A stretch of 64,000 nucleotides of DNA from NCBI RefSeq assembly GCF_050717535.1, contig NZ_JBOITM010000077.1, positions 1 to 64,000 on the forward strand, read 5' to 3'. Of the stretch, positions 8,248 through 16,036 are shown piece after piece. The notes beneath the pieces were generated by a model. It was not told the origin of the DNA. It saw only the letters and a program-made list of their open reading frames with translations, and ran no database searches. Each line of letters opens with the position of its first letter. Position 1 is the first letter of the stretch. Source of the DNA: Clostridium_AD sp050717535 (GTDB lineage: Bacteria; Bacillota; Clostridia; Clostridiales; Clostridiaceae). Made by a program: the position numbers and the translations under genes.

Positions 8248-8745
8248 GTGAGTGTGGAAGTGATAAAAATAATAAGACGGATAGAAAGAGATGAGATTAA
8301 AGTATGTGTACAAATAATCAGAAAAAGTTTTGCAACGGTAGCACAAGAATTTAATCTTACAAAAGAGAATTGTCCCGGGAATGCAAGTTTTATGGAAGCT
8401 GGAAAATTATACAAGCAGTATGATGAAGGTAGACCAATGTTTGCTTACCTGGATAATGGTATCATTGTAGGTTATTTTTCGCTTAGTAAGAATAATGGTG
8501 GAAGTTTTGGACTGAATAATATTGCTGTATTGGTAGAATATCGTTATAAAGGTTATGGCAGAGAAATGATTATTTTTGCAATGGAAAAGGTCAGAGAAAT
8601 GGGAAGTAATAAAATGACTATTGGAGTAATTGAAGAAAGTACAAAATTAAGGAACTGGTACAGTGGTTTAGGATTTATACATACAGGCACAAGAAAATAT
8701 AAACATTTGCCCTTCACTGTGGGCTTTATGAAAATTAGACTTTAG
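8248..8745 (+). CDS. GNAT-family N-acetyltransferase
   Basis: Single-domain Gcn5-related acetyltransferase of 165 residues. The acetyl-CoA-binding motif A appears as NNIAVLVEYRYKGYGREMI ([RK]xxGxG) and the C-terminal LRNWYSGLGFIHTGTRKY block is typical. The substrate is unknown. The start is uncertain: GTG 8248 gives the longest form and no strong ribosome binding site precedes it. Another GTG follows at residue 3. Confidence 0.8.
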   Translation: MSVEVIKIIRRIERDEIKVCVQIIRKSFATVAQEFNLTKENCPGNASFMEAGKLYKQYDEGRPMFAYLDNGIIVGYFSLSKNNGGSFGLNNIAVLVEYRYKGYGREMIIFAMEKVREMGSNKMTIGVIEESTKLRNWYSGLGFIHTGTRKYKHLPFTVGFMKIRL

Positions 8746-8776
8746 CAATAAACTTTTTGAAATTGTTTTATTAACG

Positions 8777-8908
8777 ATGAAAGAATATAAAGATTTTGTT
8801 GCATTAGGTTTAAATATGGGTGCTATAGACATAATTGGTGATGATGGGTTAATAAAAGCTGATAAAATTGTACGTTCTGCAGGTGATTATGTTTTTAAAA
8901 AGAAATGA
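8777..8908 (+). other. short open frame, possible gene remnant
   Basis: A frame open from about 8744 encodes 43 residues from ATG 8777 (MKEYKDFVALGLNMGAIDII..., ending DYVFKKK). It has no ribosome binding site and overlaps the GNAT end in another frame. It looks like the C-terminal scrap of a lost gene. No family is recognised. Confidence 0.3.
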
Positions 8909-8933
8909 ATAAAAAGGTATAGGGTTGTCTTTA

Positions 8934-8963
8934 GTATAAAAGGTGAATCATAAGGACATAATT
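8934..8963 (+). promoter_or_regulatory. sigma-F/G-type promoter of sigG
   Basis: GTATA (8934-8938), 18 bp, then CATAATT (8957-8963). This matches the forespore consensus GHATR-N18-CATWMTA at 11 of 12 positions. Known sigG genes are read by sigma-F and by sigma-G itself. Confidence 0.65.
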
Positions 8964-8997
8964 TTAAGGCTATTACTTTGAAGGGAATGATGACCTT

Positions 8998-9771
8998 ATG
9001 ATGTTCAATAAAGTAGAAATATGTGGAGTTAATACTTCAAAATTACCTGTAATGAAAGAAAAAGAAAAGAAAGATTTACTACTTAGGATAAAAAACGGTG
9101 AGTATGGGTGTAGAGACAAATTTATTGAAGGAAACTTAAGGCTAGTTTTAAGTGTAATAAAACGTTTTAATAATAGGGGTGTAGATGTAGACGATTTATT
9201 TCAGGTAGGATGTATTGGTTTAATGAAGTCTATTGATAATTTTGATTTAAGTCTAAATCTTAGGTTTTCGACATATGCAGTTCCCATGATTATTGGGGAA
9301 ATTAGAAGATACTTAAGGGATGATAATTCTATAAGAGTTAGTAGGTCACTTAGGGATATTGCATATAAAGCCTTACAAGTTAGAGATAGGCTGGTAAATC
9401 AAGACAATAAAGAGCCTACTATATCTCAGATTGCAAAAGAACTTGAAATACCGCGTGAGGACGTGGTATTAGCACTAGATGCTATACAAAATCCTGTATC
9501 TTTATTTCAACCAATTTATCACGATGGTGGAGACGAAATTTATGTGATGGACCAAATAAGAGATACTAAAAATTCAGATGATAGTTGGATTGAAGATATA
9601 TCAATTAAAGAGGGATTAAAAAAATTAAAAGATAGAGAAAAGACAATTTTAAACATGAGGTTCTTCGATGGAAAAACACAAATGGAAGTAGCTGATGAAA
9701 TAGGAATATCACAAGCACAGGTGTCTAGAGTTGAAAAAAATGCCTTAAAACATATGAGAAAGTATATATAG
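8998..9771 (+). CDS. sigG: RNA polymerase sporulation sigma factor SigG
   Basis: Late forespore sigma factor. The N-terminus NKVEICGVNTSKLPV is the diagnostic sigma-G signature (anti-sigma contact), followed by region 2 (NLRLVLSVIKRFNNRGVDVDDLFQVGCIGLMKSIDNFD), region 3, and region 4 with the helix-turn-helix KTQMEVADEIGISQAQVSRVEK. Length 257 is normal. In many clostridia sigG follows sigE and spoIIGA. Here it stands alone, between a GNAT gene and a SASP gene, with its own forespore-type promoter. Ribosome binding site AAGGG is 12 bp upstream. Confidence 0.96.
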   Translation: MMFNKVEICGVNTSKLPVMKEKEKKDLLLRIKNGEYGCRDKFIEGNLRLVLSVIKRFNNRGVDVDDLFQVGCIGLMKSIDNFDLSLNLRFSTYAVPMIIGEIRRYLRDDNSIRVSRSLRDIAYKALQVRDRLVNQDNKEPTISQIAKELEIPREDVVLALDAIQNPVSLFQPIYHDGGDEIYVMDQIRDTKNSDDSWIEDISIKEGLKKLKDREKTILNMRFFDGKTQMEVADEIGISQAQVSRVEKNALKHMRKYI

Positions 9772-9794
9772 GTCCTGTAGTAGGACCTTTTCTC
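9771..9794 (+). terminator. sigG terminator
   Basis: GGTCCT and AGGACC stem with a 5-nt loop starting at the last base of the stop codon, then TTTTCTC. Confidence 0.8.
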
Positions 9795-9926
9795 ATAGAG
9801 TTATTTTAGAATTTTACCTTAATAATTATTAGTTAACAGAATAAAATTGCATATGATACCTAAATCTCTTTAACATAACTTACTAATTTTATATTATTTT
9901 AATAATATAGACTTAAATTACTATGA

Positions 9927-9956
9927 GTATTTTTTATAATAATGCACAAGATAATA
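9927..9956 (+). promoter_or_regulatory. probable sigma-G promoter of the SASP gene
   Basis: GTATT, 18 bp, then GATAATA. This is 10 of 12 matches to the sigma-F/G consensus with ideal spacing, about 45 bp before the SASP start. Confidence 0.45.
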
Positions 9957-10000
9957 GCATAAAAGAAAATCATAATTAAATAAAAGAGGAGGTAATTTAT

Positions 10001-10186
10001 ATGGCAAACAGAACATTAGTACCACAAGCAAGAGAAGGACTAAACAAATTTAAAATGGAAGCAGCTAGTGATGTTGGAGTAACTTTAAAAGATGGATACA
10101 ATGGAGAATTAACTTCTAGAGAAGCAGGTTCAATTGGCGGACAAATGGTTAAAAAAATGGTAGAAACTTACGAAAACAATTTATAA
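10001..10186 (+). CDS. alpha/beta-type small acid-soluble spore protein
   Basis: 61-residue DNA-binding spore protein that saturates forespore DNA and protects it from UV and heat. The GPR protease site appears as KFKMEAASDVGV, and the C-terminal GYNGELTSREAGSIGGQMVKKMV block is the family hallmark. AGAGGAGG lies 8 bp before ATG. It sits directly downstream of sigG, whose product normally transcribes such genes, and is followed by a strong terminator. Confidence 0.96.
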   Translation: MANRTLVPQAREGLNKFKMEAASDVGVTLKDGYNGELTSREAGSIGGQMVKKMVETYENNL

Positions 10187-10190
10187 TTAA

Positions 10191-10214
10191 AAGGGAGCAA
10201 TTAGCTCCCTTTTT
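10191..10214 (+). terminator. SASP gene terminator
   Basis: AAGGGAGC with GCTCCCTT, 5-nt loop, followed by Ts. Confidence 0.9.
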
Positions 10215-10316
10215 CCATTTTACAAATTAATAAAATATAAATTTTCAAGACGGGATCTTTGTGATACATTATGAATAGTATATTATATAGCTTGCGAATA
10301 AAGTAAGCATCAATTA

Positions 10317-10350
10317 ATAGCTACTCTCTTTAAGAGAGTAGCTATTTTAT
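10317..10350 (+). terminator. intrinsic terminator, transcript of origin unclear
   Basis: A 14-bp perfect inverted repeat (ATAGCTACTCTCTT and its complement) followed by TTTTATT. No complete gene lies between it and the previous terminator. It abuts the gene remnant that follows. Confidence 0.7.
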
Positions 10351-10562
10351 TAGTGCTAGCTTTTATTTTTACCATCTTGGATATTTTTGTACTGCAGAAA
10401 TCAATTACTAGCGCTACAGCAGTAACATCACTAGCAAAGACAGCGGATGTTATTACGGACAAATCCTATACGGACGAAAATATTAATATTACCATTGAAA
10501 TGGTTCGTAAATATGATTCAACCATTTACGTTGCAGAGATTCAGGTTGATTTTTTAAATTAA
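10341..10562 (+). pseudogene. N-terminal remnant of a phosphodiester glycosidase-type (DUF2233) protein
   Basis: The frame encodes a truncated signal or anchor helix (LLVLAFIFTILDIFVLQKSI) and then YTDENINITIEMVRKYDSTIYVAEIQV. I recognise this as the start of secreted phosphodiester glycosidase (NAGPA-like) proteins. It stops at residue about 70 and has lost its real start to the hairpin upstream. The large catalytic domain is absent. Confidence 0.55.
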
Positions 10563-10590
10563 AACTTTTTTTACGACAATTTTTACTTTA

Positions 10591-10620
10591 GTATAAGTAT
10601 ATAAAGTTAAAGGCATTATA
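10591..10620 (+). promoter_or_regulatory. sigma-F/G promoter, exact consensus
   Basis: GTATA (10591-10595), 18 bp, CATTATA (10614-10620). All 12 positions fit GHATR-N18-CATWMTA. Predicted transcription start is near 10627, 25 bp before the next gene. Confidence 0.75.
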
Positions 10621-10652
10621 ATATAGAATAATTAATAAAGGAGAGGATTTTT

Positions 10653-10859
10653 ATGAGTCAAAATAAAACCATAGCTGAAAACAATCAAAATATTATACCA
10701 AGTAGTGGAAATGGTCTGACCCAAAATACGACCGTAAAACAAAAGGATCAAAGCCTTGTTGCTAATAGTTTAGATAGTAAAAATGCTAAAAATGGATTTA
10801 AGGTTAATGGAAATGCTGGCATACAAGCTGCTAACCAAGGAACTAGAAACAAAAATTAG
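10653..10859 (+). CDS. small Asn/Gln/Lys-rich protein, probable forespore protein
   Basis: 68 residues, hydrophilic, with no Cys, Trp or membrane segment and many Asn, Gln, Lys, Ser and Ala (for example LVANSLDSKNAKNGFKVNG). It has a good ribosome binding site (AAAGGAGAGG) and a strong terminator. The composition recalls gamma-type SASP proteins, but no GPR site or clear homology is visible. With the exact sigma-F/G promoter it is best described as a forespore-expressed protein of unknown function. Confidence 0.75.
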   Translation: MSQNKTIAENNQNIIPSSGNGLTQNTTVKQKDQSLVANSLDSKNAKNGFKVNGNAGIQAANQGTRNKN

Positions 10860-10895
10860 ATAAATTAAATTACTTAAAAATTTTAAAATGTGAAA

Positions 10896-10942
10896 ATGCA
10901 AAAACACAGTAGAATTATACTTTCCTTACTGTGTTTTTGCAT
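10896..10942 (+). terminator. terminator of the small forespore gene
   Basis: 16-bp perfect stem (ATGCAAAAACACAGTA and complement) with a 15-nt loop. The right arm contains TTTTT. Confidence 0.8.
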
Positions 10943-11211
10943 ATATTTATAAGATACTGAATTACTATAAATGATCAAATTTCATAACATATTTTGGAAT
11001 TAAAAAAATGATAACAAAAATATGCATTTTAGCCATACTAAGGTATTATATTACTGTGAAGAAATATAATTTAAGGATGGATAAAAATGCCTACAGAAAA
11101 TAATATACCATATGCTAAATCAATTAACAACTTTATTATAGAGATTAGAATAGTTTAATTAATTGTAAAAATAAAAAGACACCCATGGATGTGTTTTTTT
11201 ACTTATATGTT
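10943..11211 (+). other. intergenic region with one tiny open frame
   Basis: Little is recognisable. A 23-codon frame at 11087-11158 (MPTENNIPYAKSINNFIIEIRIV) is preceded by AAGGATGG, but it has no terminator of its own and no known family. A weak hairpin with a T-run at about 11173-11203 may end the deacetylase transcript from the other strand. Confidence 0.3.
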
Positions 11212-12120
11212 TCATTTAAAGTGAATAACAGGACTGCTGATTGATAAAGTCTTAAACACATATCCTTGCTGCTTTAAGTTTTTAATTATTACTGGTAAAG
11301 CTTCCACGGTAGTAGTCTTTGGTTTTGAATCGTGAAATAAAATTACAATAGAATGCATGCCCTTAGACTCTCTCATAACATTTTCTATAATAATATCTTT
11401 ACTTTCTGTCAATTTATCTGAATCTCCCGAATAAACATTCCAATCTATATATTGGTAGCCATTTTTTATTTGTTCTTTGGTTAATTTGTTCATTATATCT
11501 TTGCCACCATAGTTATTACTTATTGTATTGTTTGACCCTCCAGGAAATCTTATAAGTGTGGGTTTCGGAATACCAATACCTTCTAAAAAAGAATTCAATT
11601 TATCTACGTCTTGATTATAGGCGGTGATAGATGAATATTCTGTTTTGTAATCATGTGAATAAGTATGATTACCTATAACATTTCCTTGATTTATAATTTG
11701 TTTGTATACCTCATCGTATCCAGGGTGTCCATTAACGAAAAATGTTGCCAGAATATCGTTATCCTTTAAAATTTTCAGTACTTTGGAAGTGTTTTCGGAA
11801 GGACCGTCATCGAAGGTAAGATAGACTTCCTTTTCTTTTACCTTTATTATATTATTAGATTTAGGCTTGGTTGTTCCTAAGAATATATCGATAGTTTTAT
11901 TCAAATCATTAGTTTTTGTTTTTGATTTGATTATTGAGAATTTATGATCCTTGGCTATAATCTCTAATTGTTTATTTTTATTAATCTCATAAGTAAGTGA
12001 AGGTTTAAGATTCTTTATTTCTCCTTTTGATCTATATAATATTAAACTTAATATGATTAGAGCAGTAATGGGAATTAATATAATTATAATTTTTTTTATA
12101 ATGACCGCCCCCGTATGCAA
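11212..12120 (-). CDS. membrane-anchored polysaccharide deacetylase (NodB domain)
   Basis: NodB-type metal-dependent deacetylase acting outside the cytoplasm, probably on peptidoglycan or another N-acetylated glycan. An N-terminal helix (about 7-27) anchors it, and the catalytic domain starts near residue 95. Motif 1 is LTFDDGPSE (catalytic and metal Asp), motif 2 is GNHTYSHDY (metal His pair) and motif 3 is IRFPGGSNN. The stem region carries no known repeat. The start is uncertain: TTG 12120 gives the listed form, no ATG is near, and GGGGGCGG follows the TTG, so a non-canonical start a few codons later is possible. Confidence 0.88.
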   Translation of the reverse strand: MHTGAVIIKKIIIILIPITALIILSLILYRSKGEIKNLKPSLTYEINKNKQLEIIAKDHKFSIIKSKTKTNDLNKTIDIFLGTTKPKSNNIIKVKEKEVYLTFDDGPSENTSKVLKILKDNDILATFFVNGHPGYDEVYKQIINQGNVIGNHTYSHDYKTEYSSITAYNQDVDKLNSFLEGIGIPKPTLIRFPGGSNNTISNNYGGKDIMNKLTKEQIKNGYQYIDWNVYSGDSDKLTESKDIIIENVMRESKGMHSIVILFHDSKPKTTTVEALPVIIKNLKQQGYVFKTLSISSPVIHFK

Positions 12121-12275
12121 TAAGATACTATATCCTATGTAATTTTAAATCTTGATAAAGTTAGTATATTCAATAACTCTTATTTATGTTCAGGTAATTA
12201 AAGACTATTAGTTTATTAATTACCATACACATAAACTTATGCTTTAACACATATAGATACTAGAGGTGTTTATAT

Positions 12276-12629
12276 ATGTATAGAACTGTGGTGTGTAAAA
12301 TATGTGATAATAATAAAGTATTCATTGAAAAAGTTGAACAACAACTATATATGGAGTGCTCAAAATGTAAAAATATAGTAATGAAAGCAGTTTGCTTAGA
12401 ATCTTGGAATGAAAAAGTTAATAATACATACAAACTTAGAATCAACATGAAGGATGGCAGTTTAATGGAGGCAGATTTAATAGAAAGTGAAGATAATAAG
12501 GATAAGTCTAAAACTTTAATGGAAGTAAAAACAAAAATTCATTTAATGTATGTAAAAGAATATGAATTCATAAGGCAGCTTGGAGAAGATGAGTATATAG
12601 AAATAAGTAATTTAAATTCATACAAATAA
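12276..12629 (+). CDS. hypothetical protein with zinc-ribbon-like CxxC pairs
   Basis: 117 residues. The N-terminus has two CxxC motifs (CKIC at 7-10 and CSKC near 28) spaced as in small zinc ribbons. The rest is charged, with predicted beta strands around MKDGSLMEADLI. Ribosome binding site GAGGTG is present. No family recognised. It is a single-gene transcript with its own terminator. Confidence 0.7.
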   Translation: MYRTVVCKICDNNKVFIEKVEQQLYMECSKCKNIVMKAVCLESWNEKVNNTYKLRINMKDGSLMEADLIESEDNKDKSKTLMEVKTKIHLMYVKEYEFIRQLGEDEYIEISNLNSYK

Positions 12630-12657
12630 AAAGGAGTCCTGGGGCATCCTTTTTTTG
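12628..12657 (+). terminator. terminator of the zinc-ribbon-like gene
   Basis: AAAAAGGA and TCCTTTTTTT stem with an 11-nt loop. Confidence 0.75.
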
Positions 12658-12762
12658 CTTGTGTATAAAATATTGCTATGTAGACTAATCTATAGATATA
12701 GGTATTATAATGCCACTAGGTGTACAATAGGGTATATAATAATTTTAAAAGAGGTGATTTAA

Positions 12763-13707
12763 TTGGTTGATATAGCACTACTTGGATGTGGGGGTGGAAT
12801 GCCTATTCCTGAAAGATATCTGTCTTCACTGCTTATAAATTATAAAGGTAGAAAGATATTGCTAGATTGTGGTGAAGGTACCCAGGTATCCATGAAAATA
12901 CTGGGTTGGGGCTTTAAGTCAATAGATATAATTTGTATAACTCATGGACATGCGGATCACATTGTGGGACTCCCAGGTATTCTTGCAACTATTGGTAATA
13001 GTGGTAGAACTGAACCTATTACAATAATTGGTCCCCAAGGAATTAACGATATTGTGAAGGGGCTGAGAGTTGCAGCACCTTATCTTCCTTATGGAATTAA
13101 TATTTTAGAGAACCCACAAGGACCATTGAAAATAGAAATTCCAATAAACTCTATAGATAAATCATTAGGAAAATTTAATGATTTAATAATTTCAACACTA
13201 GAACTTGATCACTCAACTAATTGTTTGGGTTATAGTTTTTATTTTAGGAGAAGACCAAAATTCGATATTGAAAGTGCAATTAAAAATGAAATTCCTAAAA
13301 AATTTTGGAGTAAGCTTCAAAAGAATGAGACTATAACTTATCATGAAAAAACATATTTTCCTGCCATGGTGTTGGGAAAAGAAAGAACAGGAATAAAGCT
13401 GAGTTTTACCACGGATACAAGACCAATTCCTGAAATAGAAAATTTTGTTAGTGGAAGTGACTTGTTTATTTGTGAAGGTACCTATGGTAATGATAATGAT
13501 ATTGAAAAAGCCATAAAGAATAAACATATGACCTTTAGAGAGGCAGCACAGGTTGCTTTGAATGGTAAGGTGCAAGAACTCCTACTTACTCATTTTAGCC
13601 CATCATTGCATATACCTGAAGAATATAGTGATATAGCAGAGAGTGTTTTTAAAAATACGATTATCGGATATGATAGATTTGTTAAGACTATGTCTTTTGT
13701 AGATTAG
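12763..13707 (+). CDS. rnz: ribonuclease Z
   Basis: Metallo-beta-lactamase-fold endonuclease that removes the 3' trailer of tRNA precursors in the cytoplasm. The zinc motif HGHADH is at residues 61-66, the GCGGGMPIPERYLSS N-terminus fits the family, and FTTDTRP and LTHFSP supply the later metal ligands. Length 314 is normal. It starts at TTG with GAGGTG 8 bp upstream. I infer RNase Z over other MBL-fold enzymes from the N-terminal glycine motif and the internal GxTxHxxxxFxPAxVLG-like exosite. Confidence 0.85.
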   Translation: MVDIALLGCGGGMPIPERYLSSLLINYKGRKILLDCGEGTQVSMKILGWGFKSIDIICITHGHADHIVGLPGILATIGNSGRTEPITIIGPQGINDIVKGLRVAAPYLPYGINILENPQGPLKIEIPINSIDKSLGKFNDLIISTLELDHSTNCLGYSFYFRRRPKFDIESAIKNEIPKKFWSKLQKNETITYHEKTYFPAMVLGKERTGIKLSFTTDTRPIPEIENFVSGSDLFICEGTYGNDNDIEKAIKNKHMTFREAAQVALNGKVQELLLTHFSPSLHIPEEYSDIAESVFKNTIIGYDRFVKTMSFVD

Positions 13708-13797
13708 GAAAAATAAAAATTAGAGGGTATCATATATGTTGTAACTGACAGGCATAAGTACATTTATAAATGTTATATGGAGAATGGAGATGTTAAA

Positions 13798-14004
13798 ATG
13801 TTAAATACAAAAATTAAACAGCACTTGCTTAGGGAAGGAGTTCATGAGGATGCTGTAAAATCCTTAGATGAAAAAGGTAAGTGTCTATTTGATATAAATA
13901 GTACAAGAGACGTATGTTTTGAGTTTATCGATGAGGGTGTTAAATTTAGCTGCGAACAGTGTGTTTTGGATAATAGTTTGTATCTAATAAAAATTCTGCA
14001 TTAG
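13798..14004 (+). CDS. small hypothetical protein
   Basis: 68 residues, with Cys pairs near the end (FSCEQCVLDN). The start at 13798 is chosen because GGAGATG lies just upstream, while the earlier ATG (13777) lacks a ribosome binding site. No family recognised. It shares a bidirectional terminator with ogt. Confidence 0.6.
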   Translation: MLNTKIKQHLLREGVHEDAVKSLDEKGKCLFDINSTRDVCFEFIDEGVKFSCEQCVLDNSLYLIKILH

Positions 14005-14030
14005 AGATAGTAAGCTATTAAAGAGTTATT

Positions 14031-14095
14031 AATAATATATCAGAAAAAATCTCCCACTTGTAAAAAAAAATGGAGTGTTTTTTTGATATATTATT
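14031..14095. terminator. bidirectional terminator
   Basis: Long hairpin whose outer 12 bp (AATAATATATCA and complement) are perfect and enclose A-rich and T-rich tracts around a CTCC/GGAG stem. It serves the small gene on the left and ogt on the right. Confidence 0.8.
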
Positions 14096-14102
14096 AGAAA
14101 AA

Positions 14103-14597
14103 TTATTTTTCAACTTTAAGGCCTTCTATTTCCAATAGTAGCTTTTGAGTGGGCGTCCTATTGCCTGCAAAACCTACGAAGTTTCCATTTTTACCAATAA
14201 CTCTATGACATGGTACAATAATAGGCAATTGATTGTTTTTATTTGCTTGCCCAACTGCTCTTACAGCTTTAGGATTTCCTATGGCCTCTGCAATCTGCAA
14301 ATAATTTCGTGTTTCACCGTAAGGAATATCTTGAAGAGCCTTCCATACCTTTTTTCTGAAGGGTGTGCCTTCTATTGATAGGGGTATGTTGAAGTTTTTT
14401 CTTTTTCCTTTGAAATATTCATCTAACTGAACTATAACTTCTTTGCATAGCTCAACATCTTTCTTAATAAATTCATGTTTGTTCTTGTATTCTATCCAAT
14501 CTTCTTCAAAAATATCTACTTTCTTAACACCAATTTCATCCACAACCACATGAATTAAACCAATAGGGGAATCATAAGTATCATAACCGATTTTCAT
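14103..14597 (-). CDS. ogt: methylated-DNA--protein-cysteine methyltransferase
   Basis: Suicide repair enzyme that moves the alkyl group from O6-alkylguanine to its own cysteine. The active site PCHRVIG (Cys about 130) is intact, and the upstream GTPFRKKVWKALQDIPYGETRNY helix-turn-helix is typical. ATG 14597 follows GAGGAG, while the upstream TTG (14612) is inside that site. It is divergent from the putative repair operon at 14774, so two DNA repair units share one intergenic region. Confidence 0.95.
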   Translation of the reverse strand: MKIGYDTYDSPIGLIHVVVDEIGVKKVDIFEEDWIEYKNKHEFIKKDVELCKEVIVQLDEYFKGKRKNFNIPLSIEGTPFRKKVWKALQDIPYGETRNYLQIAEAIGNPKAVRAVGQANKNNQLPIIVPCHRVIGKNGNFVGFAGNRTPTQKLLLEIEGLKVEK

Positions 14598-14740
14598 AAA
14601 ATCACTCCTCAATTAAATGATGCTCTATATAATTAAAAGGTAACATAAGATTTCTATCCTGTCCATATTATGTTTTTATATGATATATCAAATAAATTAT
14701 ATTTTGAGTTATTTGTATTTTCTTTTTATCTTAAATATGA

Positions 14741-14761
14741 TAAAATGAGAACAAACGTTTG
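14741..14761 (+). promoter_or_regulatory. LexA (SOS) box next to a -10 element
   Basis: AGAACAAACGTTTG at 14748-14761 matches the Firmicute LexA consensus CGAACRNRYGTTYC at 12 of 14 positions. It lies directly after TAAAAT (14741-14746) and just before the ribosome binding site of the radical SAM gene. Confidence 0.65.
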
Positions 14762-14773
14762 GGGGATGATGAA

Positions 14774-16036
14774 ATGGATGTAATGAGAAAGCTTGAAATA
14801 TTATCTAATTCAGCAAAGTATGATGCTTCTTGTTCTTCTAGTGGCTCCAATAGAAAGAACACAAAGGGCGGCATAGGAAATGCAGCAACAACGGGTATTT
14901 GCCATTCTTGGTCACAGGATGGTAGATGCATTTCACTACTCAAAATTTTGTATACTAATAAATGCATATATGATTGTAAATATTGTATTAATAGAGCCAG
15001 CAATGATTTAGAGAGAACTAGTTTCACACCTAAAGAAGTAGTAGACTTAACTATGAATTTCTATAGAAGAAATTATATAGAAGGATTGTTCTTAAGTTCT
15101 GGGGTAGAGAGAAGTCCGGATTACACAATGGAAAACCTAGTTAAAATTATAAAAGATTTAAGGCTGATTCATAAATTTAACGGATACATTCATGTAAAGG
15201 CTATTCCAGGTGCTGATCCAAAGTTCATTTATGAGGCGGGCTTGTACGCAGATAGACTGAGTGTAAATATAGAATTACCATCAGAAAAAAGCTTAAAGCT
15301 TTTAGCACCTCAAAAGAGTAAGGAAGCTATATTAAAACCAATGGGACTTATTACCCAAAGCATAATAGAGTCCGCTGAATATAAGAAAAAAGGATTTAAG
15401 GCCCCAAAGTTTACCCCTGGGGGACAAAGTACGCAGATTATGGTTGGTGCAACTAATGAAAGTGATTTACGGGTAATTAGTCTTACAGAAGGGTTATATA
15501 ATACTTTTGGACTTAAGAGAGTGTACTATTCTGCTTATGTTCCAGTGGTATCAAATATAAATTTACCAGCCATTCAAACTACCCCTCCACTTTTAAAAGA
15601 GCATAGAATGTATCAGGCGGACTGGTTATTGAGGTATTATGGATTTAAGGCCAATGAATTATTAGATAAACAAAATCCTAATTTTGATGTAGATCTAGAT
15701 CCTAAAGCGTTTTGGGCATTAAATAATTTAGACAAATTCCCAGTGGAGGTAAATAATGCTTCCTATGAGACATTACTCAGAGTTCCAGGTATAGGAGTAA
15801 CATCAGCTTTAAGAATTGTAAGAGCTAGAAGACTTTGTAATCTTTCTTATGATAATCTGAAGAAAATAGGAATTGTGCTTAAAAGAGCTAGATACTTTTT
15901 AACCTGTAGTGGAAAATTTTATGGAGATAAGGATATGGAAAGAGAAAGACTTAAAAGCTATTTATTAGATTATGAAAGTTTTGATGAGCCGGAGCAACTA
16001 AGTTCATTTACCCAAAGGAGTGATTTGTTTGGTTAG
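14774..16036 (+). CDS. putative DNA modification/repair radical SAM protein (TIGR03916 type)
   Basis: Radical SAM enzyme with the cluster motif CIYDCKYC (Cx3Cx2C), which binds a 4Fe-4S cluster and S-adenosylmethionine. The C-terminus has a helix-hairpin-helix DNA-binding motif (YETLLRVPGIGVTSALRIVRARR). Family members occur next to a DUF4130 protein, as here, and are thought to repair or modify DNA, though the chemistry is not established. ATG 14774 with GGGGGATGATGAA is preferred over TTG 14759. A LexA-type box precedes it. The end overlaps the next gene by 8 bp. Confidence 0.9.
   Translation: MDVMRKLEILSNSAKYDASCSSSGSNRKNTKGGIGNAATTGICHSWSQDGRCISLLKILYTNKCIYDCKYCINRASNDLERTSFTPKEVVDLTMNFYRRNYIEGLFLSSGVERSPDYTMENLVKIIKDLRLIHKFNGYIHVKAIPGADPKFIYEAGLYADRLSVNIELPSEKSLKLLAPQKSKEAILKPMGLITQSIIESAEYKKKGFKAPKFTPGGQSTQIMVGATNESDLRVISLTEGLYNTFGLKRVYYSAYVPVVSNINLPAIQTTPPLLKEHRMYQADWLLRYYGFKANELLDKQNPNFDVDLDPKAFWALNNLDKFPVEVNNASYETLLRVPGIGVTSALRIVRARRLCNLSYDNLKKIGIVLKRARYFLTCSGKFYGDKDMERERLKSYLLDYESFDEPEQLSSFTQRSDLFG

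Noticed and set aside
8155..8346. Minus-strand frame of 63 codons before the GNAT gene
   Set aside because: It overlaps a perfect hairpin and the GNAT start and has low-complexity Tyr/Ile/Asn composition. Shadow frame.
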